Of a DNA stretch of 49,712 nucleotides, positions 1 to 8,188 are shown one piece after another (position 1 is the first letter of the stretch; each line of letters starts with the position of its first letter). A model generated the notes under the pieces. That model ran no database searches, was not told the origin of the DNA, and saw nothing but the letters and a program-made list of their open reading frames with translations. The stretch comes from Chitinophagales bacterium (GTDB lineage: Bacteria > Bacteroidota > Bacteroidia > Chitinophagales > Chitinophagaceae). Position numbers and translations under genes: made by a program. The stretch is taken from contig JAAFJB010000019.1 in NCBI GenBank assembly GCA_013297995.1, positions 1 to 49,712 on the forward strand. Reading direction: 5' to 3'.

Positions 1-113
1 TCATCGCCACCTTCGATGTAGTCGAAGAGAGTTTGAACATGAACGCGGGTTCCTGCAAATACAGGAGCACCACTCATCACTTCAGGGTCGATGCTAATTT
101 CTCCGTATTTCAT
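1..113 (-). CDS. DUF433-family antitoxin, partial (C-terminus beyond the window)
   Basis: Reading the minus strand from an ATG at 113 gives 37 residues before the left edge: MKYGEISIDPEVMSGAPVFA followed by GTRVHVQTLFDYIEGGD. The pattern of an early DPxxxxGxPVxxGTRxxV core followed by a short helix is the signature of DUF433 (PF04255). These are small winged-helix-like proteins that are usually the antitoxin partner of a PIN-like (DUF5615) toxin. The expected toxin would lie outside the window. A weak -7-like TACCTTTA lies upstream. Family assignment is strong for so short a piece; the toxin-antitoxin role is inferred from the family. Confidence 0.75.
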   Translation of the reverse strand, partial: MKYGEISIDPEVMSGAPVFAGTRVHVQTLFDYIEGGD

Positions 114-180
114 GATTAACAATTTTGAATTTAAAGGTACTAAATATTTTTGAAGAGATTTTGAAGTTGAGATAAAGTAG

Positions 181-372
181 TTTGCCGCCAACGAAAAGGC
201 TTGGCGTTTTTTACCGCATCGTTTTGTGCAGCGACCCAAAGAAAGTATAAAAACATTGCTTCATAAATGCCCTTGTTGTAAAACAGGTACGCTCATCATC
301 ATTGAATCGTTCGGCATAAGAGGACCACCAGAAAAATATTTACTGAAAAAACAACTTGCTGCTGCTGTATAA
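181..372 (+). pseudogene. IS91-family transposase, 3' remnant
   Basis: An open frame without a usable start ends at a TAA at 370-372. Its translation includes LPHRFVQRP, then LLHKCPCCKTGTL, and later IRGPPEKYLLKKQL. The late CPxCxxGxL zinc-ribbon-like motif and the RGPP tail are what the C-termini of IS91-type (Y2, rolling-circle) transposases look like in this phylum. Upstream of 181 the frame is closed by TAG and no catalytic region is visible, so this is a decayed 3' end. The identification comes from recalled family features and was not checked by alignment. Confidence 0.5.
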
Positions 373-398
373 AATAGTGGGTAGGGGGAAAAAGGCAC

Positions 399-476
399 CC
401 CAATAACTTACCGGTTCCGTTCAACATTAGACTTCATTGCAGGTGCTTCGCACCCAACGAAGTCTTAGTTATTGGG
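399..476. repeat. Nested palindrome (78 nt) behind the IS91-like remnant
   Basis: The outer arms are a perfect 10-bp inverted repeat, CCCAATAACT at 399-408 and AGTTATTGGG at 467-476. Inside is a hairpin: AGACTTC (429-435) pairs with GAAGTCT (459-465), followed by TTG/CAA and GGTGC (442-446)/GCACC (450-454) around a TTC loop. It starts 27 bp after the remnant's stop codon. It could be the terminal hairpin of the IS91-like element or an independent palindromic repeat. Confidence 0.6.
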
Positions 477-487
477 CGAAGTAAAAG

Positions 488-1036
488 TTATGATGTAAAA
501 CTTGATATCCAGTCTTTTGAAAACTTAATAAAATCACTCGTGGGCATATTATCAATTTCAATTCCTGTAAAACCTTCGCCTGTCAAAGTTTTAGTTATAT
601 CCTCATAAAATTGGTTATAGGCAATCCAAACTTTATTAGCACTAGGATATGAGTTTGATGAGTCTGCCACAGAAAACCAATTTCGCATTTTTCTAATTAA
701 AGTTGCAGGGTCGTTATTGTGATTTTCAATATCTTGACCTGCAATGTCTGAAATTATTTTTTGATAATAATAGCGTTCTGTCTCTAGAATTAATACTTTC
801 TTACCAGCATATTTTTTTGAACCAAATGTAGCACATCCAATATCTAAGCCTAATTCGTATGGCATATTAAATCTTGGTAATTCATTTTTCTTCATAGGCT
901 TAGAACGTGAAAGGTCGTGTATACTAAACTTTGAATTTCGAATATGTTGTTTGATTTGATTTACTCTAATATTTGCAGAAGAATCAGTTTGAGAAATTCT
1001 GGGTTCTAGTTTAAAGTATATTAAACTAAATATCAT
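488..1036 (-). CDS. Conserved protein with PRFNMPxELGLDIG motif; true start unclear
   Basis: From the first ATG (1036) the protein has 182 residues, with SKFSIHDLSR, then LPRFNMPYELGLDIG and ISDIAGQDI. This combination belongs to a widespread family of uncharacterised bacterial proteins that I recognise but cannot name; a nucleoside 2-deoxyribosyltransferase- or TIR-like fold is a guess. The family normally begins with an NCPFD motif near the N-terminus. Here the same frame continues upstream of the ATG and encodes TNVFINCPFDNEFKTLLRP, so the annotated Met is internal. No ATG, GTG or TTG was found between the upstream in-frame TAG (near 1133) and that motif; ATT codons are present. It immediately follows the DUF2188 gene, consistent with a two-gene transcript. 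It is either a non-canonical start or a gene that lost its start. Confidence 0.6.
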   Translation of the reverse strand: MIFSLIYFKLEPRISQTDSSANIRVNQIKQHIRNSKFSIHDLSRSKPMKKNELPRFNMPYELGLDIGCATFGSKKYAGKKVLILETERYYYQKIISDIAGQDIENHNNDPATLIRKMRNWFSVADSSNSYPSANKVWIAYNQFYEDITKTLTGEGFTGIEIDNMPTSDFIKFSKDWISSFTS

Positions 1037-1115
1037 TGGTCTAAGTAATGTCTTAAACTCGTTGTCAAATGGGCAGTTAATAAAAACGTTTGTCTCAAAT
1101 GGTATAAGATAAATC

Positions 1116-1382
1116 TTAATATGAGATTTGACCTAAAATTTTTCCTTCTAAGCCGTGTATTATCACTTGTCCAGCATTAACAGAAATTACATATTTCTTA
1201 GCAAATCTCACTGCTTTGTCTTTACTAGTGAAAGCTTTAAAAGGTCTCAAACTGCCTTCTGCTACAATATTCCATTTGTTAGTTTGAGCTGGAATTATAT
1301 GATACTTTCCGATAGTACCCTTTGCTTGTTTAGCAACGTTTCTACCAAGTCTTTTTGTATAAATTGATAATGTTTGTGCCAT
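1116..1382 (-). CDS. DUF2188-domain protein
   Basis: 88 residues. After a basic N-terminus comes the compact pattern HIIPAQTNKWNIVAEGSLRP, then FTSKDKAVRFAKK and QVIIHGLEGKILGQISY. That is the DUF2188 layout (PF09954): a W..V..EG strand, a DKA-helix and an IHG..GKI end. The function of the family is unknown. The stop codon abuts the open frame of the next gene on the same strand, so the two are probably co-transcribed. The pair sits between two palindromic elements (399-476 and 1430-1590). Confidence 0.7.
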   Translation of the reverse strand: MAQTLSIYTKRLGRNVAKQAKGTIGKYHIIPAQTNKWNIVAEGSLRPFKAFTSKDKAVRFAKKYVISVNAGQVIIHGLEGKILGQISY

Positions 1383-1429
1383 ATAGCAAATTTAAAGGGT
1401 TTTCAAATATTAGAGTCCAAATTTATTAC

Positions 1430-1590
1430 GCCCAACGTTCGAGTATTTATGAAGTGGGAGGCTTTTACCACAAATGCTTGTAAAAACTATATCTGCCCCC
1501 ATTTCATAAACACATATTGTATGCAGTAAAAGATACCATTCCATTTGGTAAAAATTTGTGGGCTATACCGTTCCATATATTGTGTTAGAT
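1430..1590. repeat. Imperfect palindromic element resembling an integron attC site
   Basis: The outer ends read GCCCAAC (1430-1436) and GTTAGAT (1584-1590), which fit the attC core-site patterns RYYYAAC and GTTRRRY in either orientation. Inside, TTTATGAAGTGGGAG (1446-1460) is nearly the reverse complement of CCCCCATTTCATAAA (1496-1510), with two mismatches. ATACCATTCCAT (near 1533) is repeated as ATACCGTTCCAT (near 1565). I see no integrase gene, so the attC reading is speculative, but the secondary-structure potential is clear. Confidence 0.4.
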
Positions 1591-1600
1591 AATTAAAACA

Positions 1601-1630
1601 AAAAGCCCCAACATAAATGCTGGGGCTTTC
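1601..1630 (-). terminator. Rho-independent terminator behind tRNA-Phe
   Basis: On the minus strand AAAGCCCCA and TGGGGCTTT form a GC-rich stem around an 8-nt loop and are followed by a short T-run. It starts directly behind the tRNA 3' end, so it most likely ends the tRNA transcript. Confidence 0.8.
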
Positions 1631-1631
1631 G

Positions 1632-1704
1632 TGGTGTGGGCCGGGATCGAACCGGCGACACAAGGATTTTCAGTCCTTTGCTCTACCGACTGAGCTACCG
1701 CACC
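1632..1704 (-). tRNA. tRNA-Phe (GAA)
   Basis: The minus strand folds as a cloverleaf of 73 nt. It has D-arm GCTC-AGTCGGTA-GAGC, anticodon arm AAGGA-CTGAAAA-TCCTT with anticodon GAA, and T-arm GCCGG-TTCGATC-CCGGC. The acceptor stem GGTGCGG/CCACACC has one C-A mismatch at the fifth pair. The discriminator base is A and the CCA end is not encoded. It lies 113 bp downstream of asnS on the same strand and is followed by a terminator hairpin. Confidence 0.95.
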
Positions 1705-1817
1705 TTTTCAGTCTTTATGAAAGAGTTGCCTATTCAACAAACTCCTCATTCAGGGCTGCAAATATAAGGAGCTGTTTGCTTATTCACGCATTATCAACGT
1801 TTTTTTTGTGGATTTTA

Positions 1818-3269
1818 CTAAAACTCACAATTCTTAGGCGTTCTAGCAAATGCTATTACATCTCTAATATTGGTCATCCCCGTTACAAACTGCACCATCC
1901 GCTCAAAGCCCAATCCGAAGCCCGCATGCGGCACTGTTCCAAATCTGCGGGTATCTAAATACCAACTCATTTCCTCTAAGGGTATCTGCATTTCTTTCAT
2001 TCGCGCTTCTAGCTTCTCCAAACGCTCTTCACGCTGGCTACCACCTACAATCTCTCCAATGCCCGGTGCCAGTATATCCATAGCTGCTACTGTTTCCCGG
2101 CCTGGCTCACAGCCATCATTCAATCGCATATAAAACGCTTTAATTTTTGCGGGGTAACCCGTAACAATCACCGGCTTTTTAAAATGTTTTTCTACCAAAT
2201 ACCTTTCATGCTCACTCTGCATATCAATGCCCCAGCTCACATCATATTTAAATTTTTTCTTTTTGTAAGCAGGGCTATCTAATAGTATGGCAATAGCTTC
2301 CGTATAAGTAATGCGTTCGAACTGGTTGTTTACCACAAAATTCAACTTATCTAGCAAGCCCATTTCTGCTCGCTCTTGAAGCGGCTTTTGCTTTTCTTCT
2401 TCTGCCAATCGCTGATCTAAAAACTCCAAATCTTCCTTATTATGCTCCATGGCATAACGAATTAAATACTGAATAAAAGCTTCCGCCAAATTCATATTAT
2501 CTTCTATATCATGAAAAGCCATTTCAGGTTCAATCATCCAAAACTCAGCTAAGTGGCGTGTAGTGTTTGAATTCTCAGCCCTAAACGTAGGGCCAAACGT
2601 ATAAATCTCCGAGAAAGCCATTGCTCCCAACTCACCCTCTAATTGTCCGCTCACCGTTAAATGGGTGCCCTTTCCAAAAAAATCTTCGGTATAATTTATA
2701 TTACCAGCCGCATCTTTAGGTGCTGTTCCATCCATGGGCAAAGTGGTTACCCTAAACATTTCTCCTGCTCCTTCAGCATCACTGGCAGTAATAATAGGCG
2801 TATGCAAATACACAAAACCCTTTTCATTAAAAAACTGGTGCACAGCAAAAGCCAGGGAATGCCTGATGCGGAATATGGCTCCAAAAGTATTGGTACGAAA
2901 ACGCAAATGAGCTTTTTCTCGTAGGAATTCGAGGCTGTGTTTTTTAGGTTGAAGCGGGTATTTCTCAGCATCACTATCACCCAATATTTCTACACTCATT
3001 GCTTTTACTTCAATGGTTTGTCCCTTCCCTACCGAATCTACCACTTCCCCTATTACTTTTATAGAAGCACCTGTGGTGATCCGTTTAAGGGTTTCATCAT
3101 CCAACAATCCCAATGCTACCACCACCTGTAAATTATTGTTGGTACTACCATCATTCAATGCAATAAACTGGTTGTTGCGAAAGGTGCGCACCCAGCCCAT
3201 CACGGTTAGTTTTTCTCCAGATTGTCCGCTTGCCAGCAATTGCTTTATCTTAGTTCTTTGGTTAAACAT
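1818..3269 (-). CDS. asnS: Asparagine--tRNA ligase
   Basis: 483 residues, full length. It charges tRNA-Asn with asparagine in the cytoplasm. The N-terminal OB-fold anticodon-binding domain is seen in [20 protein letters not shown] (residues 21-40). The class II catalytic core has motif 2 at FRAENS (229-234) and motif 3 at [10 protein letters not shown] (450-459). The C-terminal end, RTPKNCEF, is typical of AsnS rather than AspS. A -7 element TATATTTG lies on the minus strand at 3298-3305, giving a predicted leader of about 20 nt and supporting the ATG at 3269. The gene is divergent from rho. Confidence 0.97.
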   Translation of the reverse strand: MFNQRTKIKQLLASGQSGEKLTVMGWVRTFRNNQFIALNDGSTNNNLQVVVALGLLDDETLKRITTGASIKVIGEVVDSVGKGQTIEVKAMSVEILGDSDAEKYPLQPKKHSLEFLREKAHLRFRTNTFGAIFRIRHSLAFAVHQFFNEKGFVYLHTPIITASDAEGAGEMFRVTTLPMDGTAPKDAAGNINYTEDFFGKGTHLTVSGQLEGELGAMAFSEIYTFGPTFRAENSNTTRHLAEFWMIEPEMAFHDIEDNMNLAEAFIQYLIRYAMEHNKEDLEFLDQRLAEEEKQKPLQERAEMGLLDKLNFVVNNQFERITYTEAIAILLDSPAYKKKKFKYDVSWGIDMQSEHERYLVEKHFKKPVIVTGYPAKIKAFYMRLNDGCEPGRETVAAMDILAPGIGEIVGGSQREERLEKLEARMKEMQIPLEEMSWYLDTRRFGTVPHAGFGLGFERMVQFVTGMTNIRDVIAFARTPKNCEF

Positions 3270-3297
3270 AGTTTTCCGGTTGACTTATTTTGGATGG

Positions 3298-3305
3298 CAA
3301 ATATA
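3298..3305 (-). promoter_or_regulatory. -7 promoter element of asnS
   Basis: TATATTTG on the minus strand matches the Bacteroidota -7 consensus TAnnTTTG and lies 29 bp upstream of the asnS ATG. No convincing TTTG is found at the usual 19-bp spacing, so the -33 part is weak. Confidence 0.45.
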
Positions 3306-3581
3306 ACCAAACCCCGCATTTATAAAGCATTCCAATTGATGAATCCTATCCATCTAAATACTACTGCTAAAATAAAATGAGCAATTTCATACTTATTTTA
3401 AGAAAATACCCTAACATTGCATTGGAAATCAACCGATCATCTTATCATTTTTACCCCTAGATATTGGTTTCTCTCTTTCCAAAAAAATCAAACTAATTTA
3501 AGCCTTTCTGAGCTCCTTGTTCCTTAGAATGGATTAACCCACATTATTGAAACTTGTATTTTTTCCCTAACCGTTCCCTTT
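3306..3581. other. Intergenic region between divergent asnS and rho
   Basis: About 310 bp separate the two start codons. Apart from the asnS -7 element, I see no ORF, strong hairpin or clear TAnnTTTG element close to rho. A long rho leader, such as one used for autoregulation in other bacteria, is possible but not shown by the sequence. Confidence 0.4.
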
Positions 3582-5273
3582 ATGTATGATATTTTGCAAT
3601 TAAACAGCCTGTTATTGCCCGAACTCCTTGATATTGCAGAGCAACTAAAAATTGCCGGTGCTAAAAAACTAGATAAACAAGGACTAATTTATAAAATCCT
3701 CGATTCACAGGCTATTACCGCAAGTGCTGCTGGCGAAGACCCTAAGAAAAAAGCTGGGAGACCCAAAAAAGCAATTAGTATTAAAACTTCTATTGCTACC
3801 GAAGAAGCAGAACTGATGCAAGAAGCACCCGCCGCAGTTGCAGCACCTACACCTACACCTGCACCAGTTGCTGCTCCCGTTAGTCCCGTAAATACTGAAA
3901 ATAGAGAAACCCGTCCCATTAAAAAAGCAGTACCTAAAAAAGGGCCGAATCCAAAAGTAAGAACGGAACAAACCCCCATTGAAGAAAATACTAATAGTAC
4001 CGAAGAACCCGATATTACCCAACATATTGCAGCGGCCATCATACAATCGCTAGAAGCCAGCGAAAACAATGCAGAAGCCAGTCAAGCTCCTGAAACCGTA
4101 TTGCCAGAAAGGCCTCGACACCAGCCTCAGAAAAAAGAACCCATTTTTAATATTGAATTTGAAGGGGTTATTCCTGGTGAAGGGGTTTTAGAAATGATGC
4201 CTGATGGTTATGGCTTTCTTCGCTCTTCTGATTATAACTATCTTTCTTCTCCAGATGATGTGTATGTTTCTCCTTCACAGATAAAATTATTTGGACTAAA
4301 AACGGGTGATACCGTAACGGGCACTGTTCGTCCACCTAAGGAGGGTGAAAAATATTTCGCACTACTTAAAGTAGATGCCATTAATGGAAAAAGGCCCGAT
4401 GAAGTGCGCGACCGCGTTCCTTTTGATTATTTAACTCCGCTTTTCCCGAATGAAAAGCTCAATCTTTTTACTTCACCCACCAATTATAGCACCCGAATTA
4501 TTGATCTTTTCACACCTATTGGTAAGGGTCAGCGTGGATTGATAGTAGCACAACCAAAGACGGGTAAAACCATGTTGTTGAAAGAAGTGGCCAATGCCAT
4601 TGCTGCCAACCATCCTGAGTGTTACCTAATGGTGGTATTGATAGATGAGCGCCCCGAAGAAGTTACAGATATGGAGCGCAGCGTTAATGCAGAAGTAATT
4701 GCTTCTACTTTTGATGAGCCCGCAGAAAAGCACGTTAAAGTTTCTTCTATTGCCCTTCAAAAAGCAAAAAGGCTGGTAGAATGTGGTCACGATGTAGTGA
4801 TCTTATTAGATTCTATTACCCGATTGGCCCGCGCCCACAATACCGTTGCGCCTTCTAGCGGTAAAGTATTGAGTGGTGGGGTAGAAGCCAATGCCCTCCT
4901 TAAACCCAAACAATTTTTTGGCGCAGCCCGTAAAATTGAAAATGGTGGATCACTTACCATACTAGCTACTGCCTTAATTGATACGGGTAGTAAAATGGAC
5001 GAAGTTATTTTTGAAGAATTCAAGGGTACTGGTAATATGGAGCTTCAACTAGAGCGCAAGTTGGCCAATAAACGTATTTTCCCAGCCATTGATTTGGTGG
5101 GTTCTTCTACCAGAAGAGATGATCTTTTATTAGATAAGGAAGTATTGGGTAGAATGAATATCCTACGCCTTTTCTTGAATGATATGAATCCGGAAGAAGC
5201 CATGAACGAACTACTCAAACGCATGCGTGGTACCAAAAACAATGAAGAGTTTTTGGCCAGCATGAATAGATAG
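3582..5273 (+). CDS. rho: Transcription termination factor Rho with long low-complexity insert
   Basis: 563 residues, longer than the roughly 420 of E. coli Rho. It is an RNA-dependent hexameric ATPase that ends transcription. A Rho_N helical domain occupies residues 1-45. A Pro/Ala/Glu/Lys-rich insert spans about 46-190, with an AT-hook-like KKKAGRPKK at 55-63. The RNA-binding cold-shock-like domain follows with DGYGFLRS (208-215). The ATPase core has Walker A AQPKTGKT (323-330) and Walker B VVILLDS (405-411). The insert between Rho_N and the S1-like domain is a known feature of Rho in this phylum and may bind RNA or phase-separate (inference). The TAG stop follows SMNR directly. Confidence 0.97.
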   Translation: MYDILQLNSLLLPELLDIAEQLKIAGAKKLDKQGLIYKILDSQAITASAAGEDPKKKAGRPKKAISIKTSIATEEAELMQEAPAAVAAPTPTPAPVAAPVSPVNTENRETRPIKKAVPKKGPNPKVRTEQTPIEENTNSTEEPDITQHIAAAIIQSLEASENNAEASQAPETVLPERPRHQPQKKEPIFNIEFEGVIPGEGVLEMMPDGYGFLRSSDYNYLSSPDDVYVSPSQIKLFGLKTGDTVTGTVRPPKEGEKYFALLKVDAINGKRPDEVRDRVPFDYLTPLFPNEKLNLFTSPTNYSTRIIDLFTPIGKGQRGLIVAQPKTGKTMLLKEVANAIAANHPECYLMVVLIDERPEEVTDMERSVNAEVIASTFDEPAEKHVKVSSIALQKAKRLVECGHDVVILLDSITRLARAHNTVAPSSGKVLSGGVEANALLKPKQFFGAARKIENGGSLTILATALIDTGSKMDEVIFEEFKGTGNMELQLERKLANKRIFPAIDLVGSSTRRDDLLLDKEVLGRMNILRLFLNDMNPEEAMNELLKRMRGTKNNEEFLASMNR

Positions 5274-5312
5274 ATTTTTTGCAGCCCCTACATTTATTCG
5301 TACGAAAAAGTG

Positions 5313-5320
5313 TAGATTTG
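5313..5320 (+). promoter_or_regulatory. Putative -7 promoter element of the AAA/DUF4143 gene
   Basis: TAGATTTG fits TAnnTTTG and lies 22 bp upstream of the ATG at 5343. No good TTTG partner at 18-19 bp. Confidence 0.4.
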
Positions 5321-5342
5321 GGAAATAGAGGGATGTATAAAT

Positions 5343-6635
5343 ATGCAAAGAGTATTATTAGAGCAATTAGTTTACTGGAAGAATAGTTCCACTAGAAAGC
5401 CATTAATTATTGAAGGGGCGAGACAAGTGGGTAAAACTTGGCTCATGCAAACTTTTGGCAAAACATCATTTAAACAAGTGGTGTACCTAAATTTTGAAAG
5501 CAGCAGTAGACTAAAAGAAATATTCTTACTTGATTTTGATATACAAAGGTTGATTACCGTTTTTGAAGTAGAAACCAATCTGAAGATAGATGCCGCAAAC
5601 ACACTGATTATTTTTGATGAAATACAAGAAGCGCCCAAGGGCTTAACCGCCTTAAAATATTTCTACGAATTAGCTCCACAATATTTTATAATAGCTGCAG
5701 GATCCTTACTAGGCATTTCCTTACAACAAAATAATAGTTTCCCAGTTGGTAAAGTAGATTTATTGAATTTATATCCCATGAGCTTCACAGAGTTTTTGAT
5801 AAATATGGGAGAAGAAAAGTTGAGCGAGCAATTAACCACAAGAAATTGGACTGTTGTAAGCAGTTTTCACGAAAAGTTAGTCGGTTTATTGCGTTTGTAT
5901 TATTTTATTGGCGGAATGCCAGAAGTAGTAGCCAACTATATAGCTAATAAAGATTTGAAAGCAGTACGCAGCATACAAAAAAAAATACTGCTTGGTTATG
6001 AGAATGATTTTGCAAAACATGCCCCTAGCGAAATAATTACTAAAATACGTTTGGTATGGCAAAGTATCATTGCACAGTTGGCAAAAGAAAACAGAAAATT
6101 CATTTATGGCCAAATTAAAAAAGGAGCCAGAGCCAAAGATTTTGAATCAGCCATTCATTGGTTGGTGAATGCGGGCTTGTTATTAAAGATAAACAGAATT
6201 CAAAAACCCTCCCTGCCCCTAAATGCCTATATTGATATAGATGCATTTAAATTGTTTTTACTAGATATAGGTTTATTGAATGCAATGGGTAATTTAGATG
6301 CAACTATTTTGCTAGAGAAAAATGCAATATTACAAGAATATAAAGGGGCATTAACCGAGCAGTATATTTGCCAGCAATTAAGTATTTCACACCAACTATA
6401 TTATTGGCAGGCTACAAATGGCACTGCAGAAATTGATTTTGTACTACAGTACCAAAACAAAGTAATACCAATTGAAGTAAAAGCCGAAGAAAATTTAAAA
6501 TCGAAAAGTTTAAAATTATATGTAGATACATTTTCACCCAGTAGGGCAATACGCACAAGCATGTCTAGCTATAGAACAGAATCATGGCTTACCAATATTC
6601 CTTTGTACGCAATGGAAGGGTTGGCTTGGGATTAA
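5343..6635 (+). CDS. AAA-family ATPase with DUF4143 domain
   Basis: 430 residues. The Walker A motif is EGARQVGKTW (residues 24-33) and a Walker B-like LIIFDEIQ follows near residue 90, which is the AAA_14 layout. The C-terminal half matches DUF4143. It carries a PD-(D/E)XK-like pattern, AEIDFVLQ followed by IPIEVKAEEN, near residues 361-385. Proteins of this family are abundant, often laterally transferred single genes of unknown role; links to toxin-antitoxin or defence functions have been proposed but not settled. It has its own promoter element and no operon partner. Confidence 0.85.
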   Translation: MQRVLLEQLVYWKNSSTRKPLIIEGARQVGKTWLMQTFGKTSFKQVVYLNFESSSRLKEIFLLDFDIQRLITVFEVETNLKIDAANTLIIFDEIQEAPKGLTALKYFYELAPQYFIIAAGSLLGISLQQNNSFPVGKVDLLNLYPMSFTEFLINMGEEKLSEQLTTRNWTVVSSFHEKLVGLLRLYYFIGGMPEVVANYIANKDLKAVRSIQKKILLGYENDFAKHAPSEIITKIRLVWQSIIAQLAKENRKFIYGQIKKGARAKDFESAIHWLVNAGLLLKINRIQKPSLPLNAYIDIDAFKLFLLDIGLLNAMGNLDATILLEKNAILQEYKGALTEQYICQQLSISHQLYYWQATNGTAEIDFVLQYQNKVIPIEVKAEENLKSKSLKLYVDTFSPSRAIRTSMSSYRTESWLTNIPLYAMEGLAWD

Positions 6636-6745
6636 TAGGATGGTTTAGAACATAAAATATCAAAAAATTACAAAAGAGTTGGGGATTTGGTATTTTCTTA
6701 TTAAACTTGAGATGAATAGCTCTCACACAAGAAAATCTTCACCAG

Positions 6746-7456
6746 TTGAAATCAATTTTATTCATATTGCCCTGCTTTAATGAAGAAAAAGCATTACCGC
6801 TTTTACTGGAATCTTTACGGCATTTATGTACCCAAATTCCTATGAAAACAGAAATATTGGTGGTGAATGATTGCTCTATTGATAAAACTGCAATTATTGC
6901 TAAAGCAGCTGGGGTGCGTTTATTAGATCTTCCCGTGAACTGTGGTATTGGTGGTGCCATGCAAACTGGTTTTTTGTATGCACTGGAAAACCAATTCGAT
7001 TTTGCCATGCAAATAGATGGTGATGGTCAACACCCACCACAAGAAATACCTAAACTACTCAATTGTGAAAACAAATACCAGCCCGATATGGTGATTGGTT
7101 CTAGGTTTATTGAAAAGATAGGATATCAATCTTCTATTTTAAGGCGAATGGGTATCAGCTATTTAAGTTGGGTAACTAAGCTCTTTACGGGTAAAAGAAT
7201 TTGGGATGCTACTTCGGGGTTTAGGCTCTACAATAAAAGAGCCATTCAATTAGTAGCAGCCAATTATCCCGATGAATACCCTGAGCCACAATCTCTTATT
7301 GATTTTTATAAAGCTGGTCTATCAGTAAAAGAAGTACCCGTATTAATGGCTGAGCGGCAAGGCGGACAATCCTCTATTAGTAGTTTTAATCAGGTATATT
7401 ACCTATTTAAAGTTACGTTTGCAATGTTTTTTTCATATATAAAAACCAGAAAATAA
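6746..7456 (+). CDS. Family 2 glycosyltransferase (dolichyl-phosphate-sugar synthase-like)
   Basis: 236 residues. The N-terminal ILPCFNEEKALP strand-loop and VVNDCSIDKT are the nucleotide-sugar site of GT2 enzymes. The metal-binding DGD motif is at residues 91-93 (MQIDGDGQHP), and GSRF and SGFRLYN follow. It lacks the C-terminal membrane segments of many polyprenyl-phosphate glycosyltransferases. The stop overlaps the start of the next gene (TAATG), so it heads an operon with the DUF2304, unknown, GMC oxidoreductase and SDR genes. Transfer of a sugar to a lipid carrier is the likely reaction; donor and acceptor are unknown. Confidence 0.9.
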   Translation: MKSILFILPCFNEEKALPLLLESLRHLCTQIPMKTEILVVNDCSIDKTAIIAKAAGVRLLDLPVNCGIGGAMQTGFLYALENQFDFAMQIDGDGQHPPQEIPKLLNCENKYQPDMVIGSRFIEKIGYQSSILRRMGISYLSWVTKLFTGKRIWDATSGFRLYNKRAIQLVAANYPDEYPEPQSLIDFYKAGLSVKEVPVLMAERQGGQSSISSFNQVYYLFKVTFAMFFSYIKTRK

Positions 7457-7791
7457 TGGAACGCATTCAAATCATTACCATTGTTTCCAACCTCGTTTTT
7501 CTACTTTATATAAGCAGACTAATTATTAAAGGAAAACTAAGAGAGGAGTATGCCATTGTTTGGTTTGTAATAACCCTATTTGTTGCCGTCTTCTCTTTTT
7601 GGCGTGAGGGCTTGGTGTTTTTAGCAAAAAAATTTGGCGTGATTGATCCACCAAATTTAGTATTTACCGGGTTTATTTTTTTAATCCTAATTTACTTGCT
7701 GCATTTAAGTGTAGTTAATTCTAAACTCCAAAAAAGCATTACACAACTATCGCAAGAGTTGGCTTTATTAAAAGCAAAAAAAGAAGCGTAG
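7456..7791 (+). CDS. DUF2304 membrane protein
   Basis: 111 residues with three hydrophobic segments at about 5-23, 33-50 and 67-87, then a short C-terminal coiled-coil-like tail (KLQKSITQLSQELALLKAKK). The KGKLREEYAIVWF stretch between the first two segments is typical of DUF2304 (PF10066). These small membrane proteins usually sit next to a GT2 glycosyltransferase, as here, where the start codon overlaps the stop of the glycosyltransferase gene. It may anchor the soluble enzyme to the membrane (inference). Confidence 0.8.
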   Translation: MERIQIITIVSNLVFLLYISRLIIKGKLREEYAIVWFVITLFVAVFSFWREGLVFLAKKFGVIDPPNLVFTGFIFLILIYLLHLSVVNSKLQKSITQLSQELALLKAKKEA

Positions 7792-7792
7792 A

Positions 7793-8188
7793 ATGACCCA
7801 ACTACAAACTGAAGCCTCTCTTTTCGCTCAATATCTTGGTGCTGAAAAGAAAGATACTCAATTACAAGAGCGCTATATTAGCGGTATTGAATTACTAAAT
7901 ATCAAAACAAGTAATAAAGAATTGGCGATATTGAATATGCTGGTGAAATTCCCTTTTTTGCTGCCCTATATTGATGGTGGATTTGCTTTACTAAAGGTTG
8001 AGAATAGTATTCGAAAAAAAATTGGATTAATGAGCGCCTTACTAGAGACAGAACCCGCTTTTACCGCTCTTTTTTTAGTTGAAAAGGATCTTTCATTTGC
8101 GGCCATTCGATTTTTGTATAGAGGCAGTATAGCCCTTCTTAAAAGTATTATTGGCGCAGCACTTATATATTTATTAAAATGGAGGTAG
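7793..8188 (+). CDS. Hypothetical protein in glycosyltransferase/GMC operon
   Basis: 131 residues; I do not recognise the family. It is mainly helical, starting with a charged region, followed by hydrophobic helices (LAILNMLVKFPFLLPYI and a C-terminal SIALLKSIIGAALIYLLKW). It starts 1 nt after the DUF2304 gene and overlaps the next gene by 10 nt, so translational coupling is likely. In gluconate-type GMC oxidoreductases the large flavoprotein pairs with a small subunit. Position and size make this a candidate small partner for the GMC enzyme, but no sequence motif shows this. Confidence 0.65.
   Translation: MTQLQTEASLFAQYLGAEKKDTQLQERYISGIELLNIKTSNKELAILNMLVKFPFLLPYIDGGFALLKVENSIRKKIGLMSALLETEPAFTALFLVEKDLSFAAIRFLYRGSIALLKSIIGAALIYLLKWR

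Noticed and set aside
488..1590. Complete integron
   Set aside because: Only one attC-like palindrome is convincing and there is no integrase or attI; kept only as an attC-like observation.
3689..4069. Minus-strand frames opposite the Rho insert
   Set aside because: The plus-strand rho frame is clearly coding; the opposite frames reflect low-complexity codons.
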